A stretch of DNA of 64,000 nt, taken from NCBI GenBank assembly GCA_041656115.1, contig JBBAED010000003.1:93366-157365 (forward strand), given 5' to 3'. Below the pieces are notes generated by a model. The model did not search any database, was not told where the DNA came from, and saw nothing but the letters and a program-made list of their open reading frames with translations. A program made the translations under genes and the position numbers. Origin of the DNA: Dehalococcoidales bacterium. GTDB taxonomy: Bacteria > Chloroflexota > Dehalococcoidia > Dehalococcoidales > UBA5627. Positions 42,352 through 50,213 of the stretch are shown piece after piece (position 1 is the stretch's first letter; every line of letters starts with the position of its first letter).

Positions 42352-43010
42352 TATAATTCCTGTTTATTTGTATTTGTCCGCCCCTCTTCGCGGTGGTGTC
42401 TTTTTTTAATACTTATTCTGAAAGCGGGTGCCTTATCCAATTCTTTGTGCTGTTTCCCTAAATATAAAATTAAAATAAATAAAACAAAGGCTAATTCGAG
42501 AGTAAAACCGGAGTAAAGAATCAAAGATAGTGCAGTACCTGTCGGCCCCATCATTACTACCCATGAATGCTGTTCAATAAGTAAAAAGGCAATAAACATA
42601 AAGACAACAAACAAAAACAAGAGCTCGGTTTGGGGCAGGGCAATCAAAACTCCAAAGGTAACCGCAATCGCCTTACCGCCCTTAAATTTCAAAAAGGGTG
42701 AAAAAGCGTGCCCTAAAACTGCGCAAACAGCAATAAAAAGAAGGTTATTAAACGGAAGGCCAATCATGTAACCCAGCCAGACAAACGGAATCCCTTTCGC
42801 AATATCCAAAATAACGGCTGCCATGCCCGGGATAACTCCTCCGGCACGGAAGACGTTATAAGCCCCGGGATTCCCGTCACCGTACTTTCTAATATCTTTA
42901 GCAAGCACCTTACGGCCGATTAGGACAGCAAACGGACAAGCCCCCAGTAAAAAGGCGGCAAGCCCCAGTACAAGTGAAACCGCTATTTCCATTTTTGACA
43001 AACCCCACAT
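42351..43010 (-). CDS. PlsY-like acyl-phosphate:glycerol-3-phosphate acyltransferase
   Basis: The 219-residue membrane protein (about five or six segments) has PlsY motif 1 in the variant form GDGNPGAYNVFRAGG and motif 2 GHAFSPFLKFKGGKAIA. PlsY makes lysophosphatidic acid using acyl phosphate. The NPGAYN variant (family consensus GNxGATN) marks a divergent subgroup, so a different acceptor is possible. The start is uncertain: ATG at 43010 has no clear ribosome site, and a second ATG at 42992 gives a shorter N-terminus MEIAVSLVL. It precedes the glycosyltransferase in the same operon. Confidence 0.82.
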   Translation of the reverse strand: MWGLSKMEIAVSLVLGLAAFLLGACPFAVLIGRKVLAKDIRKYGDGNPGAYNVFRAGGVIPGMAAVILDIAKGIPFVWLGYMIGLPFNNLLFIAVCAVLGHAFSPFLKFKGGKAIAVTFGVLIALPQTELLFLFVVFMFIAFLLIEQHSWVVMMGPTGTALSLILYSGFTLELAFVLFILILYLGKQHKELDKAPAFRISIKKRHHREEGRTNTNKQEL

Positions 43011-43114
43011 TAGGGTAATACGAGGAAGTTAATTATACAACAATCCAAGCTGCGATTCCATAGCATGTTATGAAATTTTCAAGCCCGCTTAATGCCTTTC
43101 CGCTTAAGGTCAAA

Positions 43115-43144
43115 TAGTCATGGAAGGCAGGTTTATGATATAAT
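43115..43144 (+). promoter_or_regulatory. Promoter of the geranylgeranyl-reductase-like gene
   Basis: TAGTCA (43115-43120) and TATAAT (43139-43144) are 18 bp apart; the -10 is preceded by TGA, an extended -10 form. The start is about 34 bases before the TTG start codon. Confidence 0.5.
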
Positions 43145-43185
43145 TTCTCTTATCCAAACCTATTTATTCAGAAAGGATTCATTAG

Positions 43186-44349
43186 TTGTACGATGCCTTA
43201 GTTATTGGTGGGGGGCCTGTGGGGAGCTATGTTGCAAAGGGTTTAGCTCTAAAAGGGCACAGGGTCGGGGTCCTCGAAAAGAAACCCGAGGGGATTAGGG
43301 ATATTTGCTGTACCGGTTTAATCAGCAAAAATTGCTACGAAACCTATTTATCGGATACCAACCTGATTATAAGACAGGCCAAAAGCGCAAAGGTTTATTC
43401 TCCTTCCGGGAAAATTCTCGGATTAAACCACCAAAAAGACCAAGCCGTTTTAATTGAACGCGCTAAATTGGATTCCGTTATGGCAATTGAGGCTCAAAAA
43501 CACGGTGCCGAATACTTTTATAACCGCAACGTAAAAAATGTTTTAAAATTAAACGATCGGATGCGTGTGGAATATCAAAACGGGGTTTATTCGGACTTTA
43601 CCGATGCGAGGGTTGTGGTTTATGCCGGCGGTTTTAATTCATTGCAAAATAAAATAAAACCCAAAAAGCAGCCTAATTTTACAATCGGTGCTCAAATTGA
43701 AGTTTATCATCAAAACATTGAGGAAATCGAAATTCATATCGGAAAGCATATCGCCCCCGGGTTTTTCGGCTGGCTGGTGCCAATAGACGACAAAAAGGCT
43801 TTGGTGGGGCTAATGGCCGGGCATAATCCCGATAAATACTTAAAAGATTTTCTTGCACTGCTTGCTGAACGGGGCAAAATTACAATCAACGGCAGTGTTC
43901 CGACTTATCGTGGTATTACACTCGAACCGCCCGCAAAGACGCACAGTGACCGTTTTGTTGTGGTAGGAGATGCCGCAGGGCATGTTAAGCCGTTAACCGG
44001 CGGGGGTATATTTTTTGGTTTGCTTTGTGCCGATATCGCAATTCAAAACATTGATGAAGCGCTGGTTCAAAACGACTTACGGGCATCCAAGTTGGCATCG
44101 TATGAAAAGGAATGGAGGCAAAAATTAAATAAAGAATTACAATTATGCCGCTTTGCCCAAGGGCTGTATTCTCGTTTGAATGATCGTCAAATTGATTGGC
44201 TTTTTGAATTCGGGAATACTTCGGGGATCGTAAATAAAATCAGCTCGTCCTCAAATTTGGATTTTGATTTTCACAGTAAAGTTATACGCAAAACCGCTGC
44301 CCCGTCCAATATTCTAAAATTGTTGTTTACCAAACATCCTTTGTCGTAG
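43186..44349 (+). CDS. Geranylgeranyl reductase-family FAD protein
   Basis: The 387-residue flavoprotein begins with YDALVIGGGPVGSYVAKGLALKG, a dinucleotide-binding Rossmann motif, followed by an ICCTGLIS segment typical of the GGR family. GDAAGHVKPLTGGGIFFGLLCADIA near residue 265 is the second FAD motif. These enzymes hydrogenate isoprenoid chains of membrane lipids or quinones. Translation starts at TTG (43186), supported by AGAAAGGA ten bases upstream. The neighbouring glycosyltransferase and acyltransferase suggest lipid work, but the substrate is not known. Confidence 0.88.
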   Translation: MYDALVIGGGPVGSYVAKGLALKGHRVGVLEKKPEGIRDICCTGLISKNCYETYLSDTNLIIRQAKSAKVYSPSGKILGLNHQKDQAVLIERAKLDSVMAIEAQKHGAEYFYNRNVKNVLKLNDRMRVEYQNGVYSDFTDARVVVYAGGFNSLQNKIKPKKQPNFTIGAQIEVYHQNIEEIEIHIGKHIAPGFFGWLVPIDDKKALVGLMAGHNPDKYLKDFLALLAERGKITINGSVPTYRGITLEPPAKTHSDRFVVVGDAAGHVKPLTGGGIFFGLLCADIAIQNIDEALVQNDLRASKLASYEKEWRQKLNKELQLCRFAQGLYSRLNDRQIDWLFEFGNTSGIVNKISSSSNLDFDFHSKVIRKTAAPSNILKLLFTKHPLS

Positions 44350-44387
44350 GCTATAATAAGATTACATATTTTGAAATTGGAGAATTA

Positions 44388-45224
44388 ATGGATATCAATA
44401 ACACGGAAATTACAATCGCCGAAATCGCTGCCCGGTTTGCCGGCAATAACCCAACCGAAGACGGTACCAATAACGAACAAATCTTGTATCACTTTGTCCG
44501 ATGGTTCGGAAAGGATAGGGTCTGCAGCCAAATTACCCCCCCTGAAATTGCCAATTACGCTGAAAGGCTTTCTATATCCGATAGCGAATATGAAAACAAA
44601 CTTGAAATCCTCAAAACCTTTCTTGTGTATATCAAAAAAGAACGTGTTATTAAATTAAGTTTGGCAAGTCACTTAAAAACCAAGAAAAGCAAACGAAAAA
44701 GTACCAAAACCGTTGAGAATAATATTATCGAAAAAATAACCTTAACCAGCGAAGGATACGAAAAGGCCAAAAACGAGCTGGAAGAATTAAAAGCTGAGCG
44801 GCCCCTGGCTATTGAAGAAATAACTAAGGCTGCCGCCGACAAGGACTTCCGCGAAAACGCACCGCTTGATGCCGCCAAAGAGAGATTGGCTCTTATCGAA
44901 GGTAAAATTAGCGAGTTGGAAGAATTATTAAAAAAGGCGGAAATTTTCAACGGCTGCGCCAAGGGGAATAACGGTATCGGAATCGGAGACCGCATTACCA
45001 TCCAAGATCAAAATTCACATGAAACGCGTGAATATATTTTGGTTAGCGCCAGAGAATCCGACCCTGCCAACGGCAAAATTTCGGATGCATCCCCTCTCGG
45101 GAAGGCCTTAATCGGTAAATGCAAAGGAAACAAAATTGAGGTAACGGTACCGGCCGGAATTTTGTGTTATACCATTGAAAAGATTGAGCACCTCACTAAT
45201 TCAAAAAACAAGAAACAAAAATAA
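44388..45224 (+). CDS. GreA transcript-cleavage factor with an N-terminal integrase-like domain
   Basis: Residues about 115-278 are GreA: ITLTSEGYEKAKNELEELKAERP, then DKDFRENAPLDAAKERL with the acidic Asp and Glu at the coiled-coil tip that position the catalytic metal in RNA polymerase, then the FKBP-like domain ending VPAGILCYTIEKI. Residues 1-85 are an extra domain (ILYHFVRWFGKDRV, ITPPEIANYAERL, KLEILKTFLVYIKKERVI) that resembles the core-binding SAM-like domain of tyrosine recombinases. The joint is rich in Lys. The extension may give DNA binding. A GGAG site precedes the ATG. Confidence 0.85.
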   Translation: MDINNTEITIAEIAARFAGNNPTEDGTNNEQILYHFVRWFGKDRVCSQITPPEIANYAERLSISDSEYENKLEILKTFLVYIKKERVIKLSLASHLKTKKSKRKSTKTVENNIIEKITLTSEGYEKAKNELEELKAERPLAIEEITKAAADKDFRENAPLDAAKERLALIEGKISELEELLKKAEIFNGCAKGNNGIGIGDRITIQDQNSHETREYILVSARESDPANGKISDASPLGKALIGKCKGNKIEVTVPAGILCYTIEKIEHLTNSKNKKQK

Positions 45225-45228
45225 AGGA

Positions 45229-45255
45229 TTGACACTCACTAACTAACAGTATAAT
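45229..45255 (+). promoter_or_regulatory. Promoter of the DUF4870-type gene
   Basis: TTGACA (45229-45234) and TATAAT (45250-45255) are both consensus but only 15 bp apart. The start is near 45262, 32 bases before the ATG. Confidence 0.55.
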
Positions 45256-45293
45256 CTAGTAAACATCATATCAAATAGAACGGAGGTTGAACT

Positions 45294-45620
45294 ATGGGGA
45301 ATACATCAAGCGGGTTGCAAGAAAATATTGCGGCTTTGTTGAGCTATGTTTTGGGATGGATTACCGGTTTAATTTTCTATCTGATTGAACCGCATAACCG
45401 ATTTGTAAGGTTTCATGCCATGCAATCGATTATTGTTTTTGGTGCGGTGACTTTATTAGGCATTATATTCAGTTGGGTTCCGTTTTGGTTTGTTTTGGGG
45501 CCGATTATTTCACTTCTGGCTTTTGTGCTTTGGATAATCCTGATTATCAAGGCCTACCAGGGCCAAAAATTTAAGTTGCCGTTTGTCGGCGACCTTGCCG
45601 AAAAATGGGCCAATAAATAA
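45294..45620 (+). CDS. DUF4870/Tic20-like membrane protein
   Basis: The 108-residue protein has an IAALLSYVLGWITGLIFYLIE segment and a conserved FVRFHAMQSII motif followed by two hydrophobic segments and a KAYQGQKFKLPFVGDLAE tail. This is the DUF4870 pattern, with three to four membrane helices. The function of the family is unknown. GGAGG lies six bases before the ATG. It has its own promoter and stands between the GreA fusion and mobB. Confidence 0.85.
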   Translation: MGNTSSGLQENIAALLSYVLGWITGLIFYLIEPHNRFVRFHAMQSIIVFGAVTLLGIIFSWVPFWFVLGPIISLLAFVLWIILIIKAYQGQKFKLPFVGDLAEKWANK

Positions 45621-45704
45621 TATCTTTTACTGTATCCGCTTGCGGAGGCTAATTTTGCGATTCGGCGCAGTAAAAAACTGCCTTGCCAATGTAAAAGAGG
45701 AGAA

Positions 45705-46358
45705 ATGGAAATGATACCGATTATTTCTTTTGTCGGCAGACATAATTGCGGAAAAACCACCGTTTTAGAAAAAGTGATTCCCGTATTAAAAGAAAAAGGC
45801 TACAAACTGGCAATAATTAAACACCATAAAGGCGATGTCGAGTTTGACGTTCCGGGTAAGGATACCTGGCGGTTAGCCGAGGCCGGCAGCGATGTTGTGG
45901 TTATTTCTACTCCTCAAAAGACGGCTATTGTTCGTACTCCCGAAAAAGAACTTACGCTGGATCAAATTAAAGAAATGGTTTCAGACGGAATGGACATTGT
46001 TATCTCGGAAGGCTATAAGTTCGATAACAAACCCAAAATTGAGGTTTTCCGTTCCGAAGTAAGCGATAAGATATTAAGCCCCGAAAAGGATTTAGTTGCT
46101 CTTGTTACCGACCGTAAATTTGATATCGATGTTCCCCAGTTTGCATTTGATGACGCCGAGGGAATTGCCGATTTTATAATAGAAAGATTTATAAACACCG
46201 ACGCCTGTCCGGAAGTATCGCTTGCGGTTAACGGGGAGCCTATTATGCTCAAGCCCTTTATCCAAGATATGTTTATTAACAGCGTTAGCGGCCTGGTTGC
46301 CGCTTTGCACGGCACCGAGAATGCCAAAGAAATAAAAATCACCGTTCGTTTACCTTGA
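45705..46358 (+). CDS. mobB: Molybdopterin-guanine dinucleotide biosynthesis protein B
   Basis: The 217-residue protein begins with a P-loop GRHNCGKTTVLEKV and continues with KHHKGDVEFDVPGKDTWRLAEAGSDVVVIS and VISEGYKFDNKPKIEVFR, characteristic of MobB. It is a GTP-binding partner of MobA in attaching GMP to molybdopterin. An extra 50-residue C-terminal domain (about 165-217, SLAVNGEPIMLKPFIQDMFINSVSGLV) is found in some longer homologues. It starts 22 bp before mobA in the same direction. Confidence 0.93.
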   Translation: MEMIPIISFVGRHNCGKTTVLEKVIPVLKEKGYKLAIIKHHKGDVEFDVPGKDTWRLAEAGSDVVVISTPQKTAIVRTPEKELTLDQIKEMVSDGMDIVISEGYKFDNKPKIEVFRSEVSDKILSPEKDLVALVTDRKFDIDVPQFAFDDAEGIADFIIERFINTDACPEVSLAVNGEPIMLKPFIQDMFINSVSGLVAALHGTENAKEIKITVRLP

Positions 46359-46380
46359 TTACCGCTAAAGAGGTTGGAAT

Positions 46381-46986
46381 ATGGCACCTGTAAGCGCTAT
46401 CCTGCTTGCCGGCGGAAAAAGCTCGCGGCTGGGTACCGATAAAGCCGAAGTTAAACTTAACAACGAATCGGTTATGATTCAACTGATTGCCGAAAAGCTT
46501 TCCGAACTGACCGACGATATTGTTGTATCTTCAAACGGTAAATTCTATGAGGCGATTACCGTTCCCGTAAAATGGATAACGGATGTAAAACCGGGCGCCG
46601 GTTCGCTGATGGGGTTGTATTCGGGGCTGCTTGCCGTAAAACACGATTTTGCGATTGCGGTGGCCTGTGATATGCCGTTTATTAATTTAGGGCTTTTAAA
46701 ATATATGATTTCCCTCCCGCGCGATTATGATGCGTTGTTACCCAAAATCGACGGCAAAACGGAACAATTTCATTCAATCTATTCAAGAAACTGTATTCCC
46801 CGAATGGAAAAATTTTTGGATGCCGGCAACCTTAAAATAACCGCCTTTCTAAAAGACATAAATGTTAAGTATCTTTCCGAAGATATTATCGATAAGTACG
46901 ACCCGCGCCGCCTGGCCTTCTTTAACGTTAATACCGCCGAACAGCTTTCCGAAGCGCAGGATATCTTCAAAAACGACAAGACTTAA
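46381..46986 (+). CDS. mobA: Molybdenum cofactor guanylyltransferase
   Basis: The 201-residue nucleotidyltransferase has the family start AILLAGGKSSRLGTDKAEVKL and VKPGAGSLMGLYSGL, with VACDMPFIN as metal-binding motif. It transfers GMP to molybdopterin to make the bis-MGD cofactor of DMSO-reductase-type enzymes. Together with mobB it implies that the organism makes at least one such molybdo- or tungsto-enzyme. A bidirectional terminator follows. Confidence 0.95.
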   Translation: MAPVSAILLAGGKSSRLGTDKAEVKLNNESVMIQLIAEKLSELTDDIVVSSNGKFYEAITVPVKWITDVKPGAGSLMGLYSGLLAVKHDFAIAVACDMPFINLGLLKYMISLPRDYDALLPKIDGKTEQFHSIYSRNCIPRMEKFLDAGNLKITAFLKDINVKYLSEDIIDKYDPRRLAFFNVNTAEQLSEAQDIFKNDKT

Positions 46987-47025
46987 ATCAAACACGGTAA
47001 ATATAATTGAATCCGATGTTATAAC

Positions 47026-47060
47026 AAAAGGCCGCTTACTCTAAAAGTAAACGGCCTTTT
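47026..47060. terminator. Bidirectional terminator between mobA and sufB
   Basis: AAAAGGCCG (47026-47034) pairs with CGGCCTTTT (47052-47060), and TTACT (47036-47040) with AGTAA (47046-47050), with one internal mismatch and a 5-base loop. T-runs occur on both strands, so it serves both convergent genes. Confidence 0.85.
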
Positions 47061-47082
47061 AATTTATGCGGTTTTTATTCCC

Positions 47083-48315
47083 TTAGAACATATCGTCTTC
47101 GCTGTCTGCAATTGCCTTTTGCAATTCGGCATTCAAAAGCGGCGGTAAACCCTCGATATCAACATTTAAAAATCCGCGAACGATAGTGGAAGTGGCATCA
47201 TCGCGGGTAAGACCCCTTGCCATTAGATATTCCACTTCTTCCTCGGCAATTTTACCGACTGCGGCTTCATGCGATAAATCAATACCGGCCAGATTACCTT
47301 TCAGTTCGGGGATTGCGTGGATTGAACCCGAATCTCCAAGGATAAGCCCGCGGCACTCGAGGTGTCCTTTAACATCCGGTTCGTTACCTTCGATATAACC
47401 CCTGGCAATAATATTGCCGCCGGTAGTGATTGTTCTGGAAATCATTTCCGTTCTGGATCCTTTGCCGTTTAGGAGCGCACGCGAACCGATATCCATATTG
47501 GAGCCGGGCGGTGCAATCAAAACGCTGTTAAAACGAACGGTTGCATTTTCACCGACACAGTTGGCGGTCGGGTTTTGTTGCAAAGATTCAACCGGTTTCA
47601 TAATTACATAGTTATTAAGAAGCAATCCGTTATCTTCGATAATAATACCGGTTCTGGGGCGTACGCCCATTGCCGGTGTCCAGTTATGAATCATCGTAAA
47701 GGTAACCTTGGCTCCCTTTTTGATATAAAACTCGGAAACGCCTAAGTGCAATCCGGGTTCATTATGCAGGGATGTGGTGCATCCGGTAATAATATGCAGT
47801 TCTGAATCTTCCTCGGCAATTACGATGTTATGAACATCTTGAACGGCCCCAATTTTGTTAAGGTACAAGCAAGCCTGGACCGGGAAAACGGTTTTTTGTC
47901 CCGGAAGCGCTCGAATAAAATAGCCGTCGGCGTTATTAAGTTCAACATGGGCGGTATATTTATCGGTATCAGGCGCAACGGCTTTCCACCAATAATCACC
48001 GAACCAATCGTATTTTTCTTTAGCTTGGCTGACAGCCAAAACTTCGATGCCGTCTTGCTTTTGCGAATAGTGAATGGGGGTATTACCAACCTGGATAAAG
48101 GTTCCCGAACGCTGAGAGGGATCATCAAGCATAACCCCGGTTGAGAGCATTCTTTCTTTATCTTCGGCAGGTAATTCGGACGGGTCAATATTTTGCGGGT
48201 TTTCGACCGAAATTTGCTCGTATTTGGCAAGCTCGATATCGTTACCGATTGAAGCCGGTTTTTCTGCAGCTGCCTTGGCTTTTTCTAAATCAGTTTTATT
48301 TAATTTCTCAGGCAT
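47083..48315 (-). CDS. sufB: Fe-S cluster assembly scaffold SufB
   Basis: The 410-residue protein is the SufB/SufD beta-helix type. Typical blocks are GCTTSLHNEPGLHLGVSEFYIKKGAKVTFTMIHNW, the GKGSRTEMISRT segment and DLSHEAAVGKIAEEEVEYLMARGLTRDDAT, which holds the conserved SHEA motif. The start ATG at 48315 has GGGAG eight bases upstream; a GTG three codons earlier is less likely. It overlaps sufC by 16 bp. Only this one SufB/D protein and SufC are present, a minimal SufBC set without sufS, sufD or sufU in the window. Confidence 0.93.
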   Translation of the reverse strand: MPEKLNKTDLEKAKAAAEKPASIGNDIELAKYEQISVENPQNIDPSELPAEDKERMLSTGVMLDDPSQRSGTFIQVGNTPIHYSQKQDGIEVLAVSQAKEKYDWFGDYWWKAVAPDTDKYTAHVELNNADGYFIRALPGQKTVFPVQACLYLNKIGAVQDVHNIVIAEEDSELHIITGCTTSLHNEPGLHLGVSEFYIKKGAKVTFTMIHNWTPAMGVRPRTGIIIEDNGLLLNNYVIMKPVESLQQNPTANCVGENATVRFNSVLIAPPGSNMDIGSRALLNGKGSRTEMISRTITTGGNIIARGYIEGNEPDVKGHLECRGLILGDSGSIHAIPELKGNLAGIDLSHEAAVGKIAEEEVEYLMARGLTRDDATSTIVRGFLNVDIEGLPPLLNAELQKAIADSEDDMF

Positions 48316-49067
48316 TTGAAACACTCCCGATAACCTTTTTCTTTAATGGTATTGAGCATATCCAGCGGCTCGCCTTCACAAACGATTCTGCCGTCACACA
48401 TTACATATCCGGTTCTGGCATTGACATAATTTAAGATATGACCGGTATGGGTGATAATCAATCCGCTGTTTACCCTTTCATGGAACGGATGCACTTTACC
48501 CAGTAAATCGTTTATCAGTGAACCGATAAGGGCAATATTTTCAAGATCAACCCCCGATTCCGGCTCGTCCAAAAGGACGAGGTTAGGGGATTGCGCCGTT
48601 AGCTGTAAAAGCTCAGAGCGTTTAATTTCCCCGCCGGAGAAACCATGGTTAATATCCCGGGAAAGGAAGTTACTCATATTTGCCTTACCGGCAAGTTCGG
48701 AAATCATTTCTTCGCTGTTGGCTTCCTTTAAACATGCGGCAACCATATCGCGTGTTTTGACGCCGCGCACTACCGGCGGGCGCTGGAACATAATCCCGAT
48801 GCCCATTCTGGCACGCTCATCAACCGACATATCGGTGATATCGACACCTTTAAAGAAAATCTTGCCGCTTACAACCTGGTATCTCGGTAAACCCATAATA
48901 GTCATCAGCAGGGTAGTTTTACCGCCTCCGTTAGGTCCGAATATAATTTGGGTTTCGCCTAAGGGAATATTTAAACTTACCTCATGCAAGATTTCTTTTC
49001 CGTCGACATTAACAACTAAATCTTTTACATCCAAAAGGGTTTCTTTACCTGTTCTTTCGGCGTGCAT
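48300..49067 (-). CDS. sufC: Fe-S cluster assembly ATPase SufC
   Basis: The 255-residue ABC ATPase has Walker A GPNGGGKTT, a Q-loop region MFQRPP, the signature FSGGEIKRSELLQL and Walker B LVLLDEPESGVD followed by ITHTGHIL. The FSGGE(I/M)KR form and the LDEPESGVD sequence are hallmarks of SufC. It drives cluster assembly on SufB. AGGAGG precedes the ATG. The short gap to the promoter suggests it is the first gene. Confidence 0.95.
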   Translation of the reverse strand: MHAERTGKETLLDVKDLVVNVDGKEILHEVSLNIPLGETQIIFGPNGGGKTTLLMTIMGLPRYQVVSGKIFFKGVDITDMSVDERARMGIGIMFQRPPVVRGVKTRDMVAACLKEANSEEMISELAGKANMSNFLSRDINHGFSGGEIKRSELLQLTAQSPNLVLLDEPESGVDLENIALIGSLINDLLGKVHPFHERVNSGLIITHTGHILNYVNARTGYVMCDGRIVCEGEPLDMLNTIKEKGYRECFKCLRN

Positions 49068-49157
49068 GACAGAAACCTCCTCTCCGAATTATTTACTTTT
49101 ATTTAAGAGATAACTTTTTTAATTTTATCCGTTAAATATCGAACTAAGGTACCTGTC

Positions 49158-49186
49158 ATTATATCATCAATATTCCGTATCGTAAA
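49158..49186 (-). promoter_or_regulatory. Promoter of sufC-sufB
   Basis: On the minus strand TTTACG (49186-49181) and TATAAT (49163-49158) are 17 bp apart, about 90 bases before sufC. No IscR- or SufR-like inverted repeat could be picked out with confidence. Confidence 0.5.
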
Positions 49187-49301
49187 AAAAGAAATCATTT
49201 TTAAAGCCGTACAAGTTTATAAGGTTAATTTTTCCGTTTTTAAATGGGATTATTATCTGTGCTATACTTGTGAAATTATTCCTTTTTTTAATTAAATCAT
49301 T

Positions 49302-50153
49302 GTGAAAATAAAACATACACACCTACTTATAATTGCAATTGTTGTTGCAGCCGCATTGACACTAATAATTCGATTTTCCCCGGATAGTATCCTGCGTATA
49401 ATACTGGGGATTCCTTTTACTTTGCTGCTCCCCGGATATGTTCTTACAATGACGCTCTTTCCGGCAAACCGGAGGCTTAACGGGCCGGAAAGGTTATTTC
49501 TAAGCCTGGGTGTCAGCCTGGTTTTAATTCCGATTATAGGGCTTGTTATTAACTATATTTGGGGGATTACGCTTAACTCCTTTCTATACGCACTGGCAAT
49601 ATTTATCTTATTTTTCGCGCTAGTCGCAATTATCCGGGTAACAAAACAAGCGGATGATGCAAATTATGCCTTTATCGTTAGTTTGGAATGGTTTTTTAAA
49701 CAGAATTTAGCAGGAAGAATTTTGTCGATATTATTGGTAATTGTTGCTTGCGGAACAATTGTTACAGCGGCATATACAATCATAACCCCCAAAACCGATA
49801 GCGAATATACTGAACTATACCTTTTAGATTCGCAAGGGAGTACCGATAACTATCCGTACAATCTAAAAATAGGGGATTTGGCAGAGGTTACGGTAGTTAT
49901 TGTTAATCACGAAAAAGGTGCGTTTAAGTACGCCCTTGAAGTTAAAACAGATTCTTCCCCCGGCGATGATATTCCGGCAAGCAGAATAGAATTAATTGAT
50001 GAGATTTCCCTCGAAAAAGAGGGTAAATATCAAACGGTTATCAGATTTACCCTCCCAACCGAAGGAGAGGGGCAAAAGGTGTATTTTATCCTTTTTAAAG
50101 AGGGGGATAATAACCCGTATCTGGAAGTAAATTTAACAATTAACATTTATTGA
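49302..50153 (+). CDS. DUF1616-type membrane protein
   Basis: The 283-residue protein starts at GTG and has four to five membrane segments in its first 160 residues, including the LRIILGIPFTLLLPGYVLTMTLFP block characteristic of DUF1616 proteins. The C-terminal part (about 165-283) is an extracellular beta-rich domain with a VTVVIVNHEKGAFKYALEV pattern like an Ig or CARDB fold. The function is unknown; relatives occur in archaea and Chloroflexi near surface-glycan genes. It is alone between suf genes and the transhydrogenase operon. Confidence 0.84.
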   Translation: MKIKHTHLLIIAIVVAAALTLIIRFSPDSILRIILGIPFTLLLPGYVLTMTLFPANRRLNGPERLFLSLGVSLVLIPIIGLVINYIWGITLNSFLYALAIFILFFALVAIIRVTKQADDANYAFIVSLEWFFKQNLAGRILSILLVIVACGTIVTAAYTIITPKTDSEYTELYLLDSQGSTDNYPYNLKIGDLAEVTVVIVNHEKGAFKYALEVKTDSSPGDDIPASRIELIDEISLEKEGKYQTVIRFTLPTEGEGQKVYFILFKEGDNNPYLEVNLTINIY

Positions 50154-50158
50154 GTTTA

Positions 50159-50206
50159 AAAAAGTTACTGGACAGAAGAATTTGCACCCCCATCCGGTAA
50201 CTTTTT
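50159..50206. terminator. Bidirectional terminator between the DUF1616 gene and stnC
   Basis: AAAAAGTTACTGGA (50159-50172) and TCCGGTAACTTTTT (50193-50206) form a 14-bp stem with one G-U pair and a 20-base loop. T-rich ends occur on both sides, so it stops both convergent genes. Confidence 0.85.
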
Positions 50207-50213
50207 ATTTGTT

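Noticed and set aside
43092..43298. 68-codon ORF over the start of the geranylgeranyl-reductase-like gene
   Set aside because: It overlaps the flavoprotein in another frame, contains the promoter and has low-quality composition.
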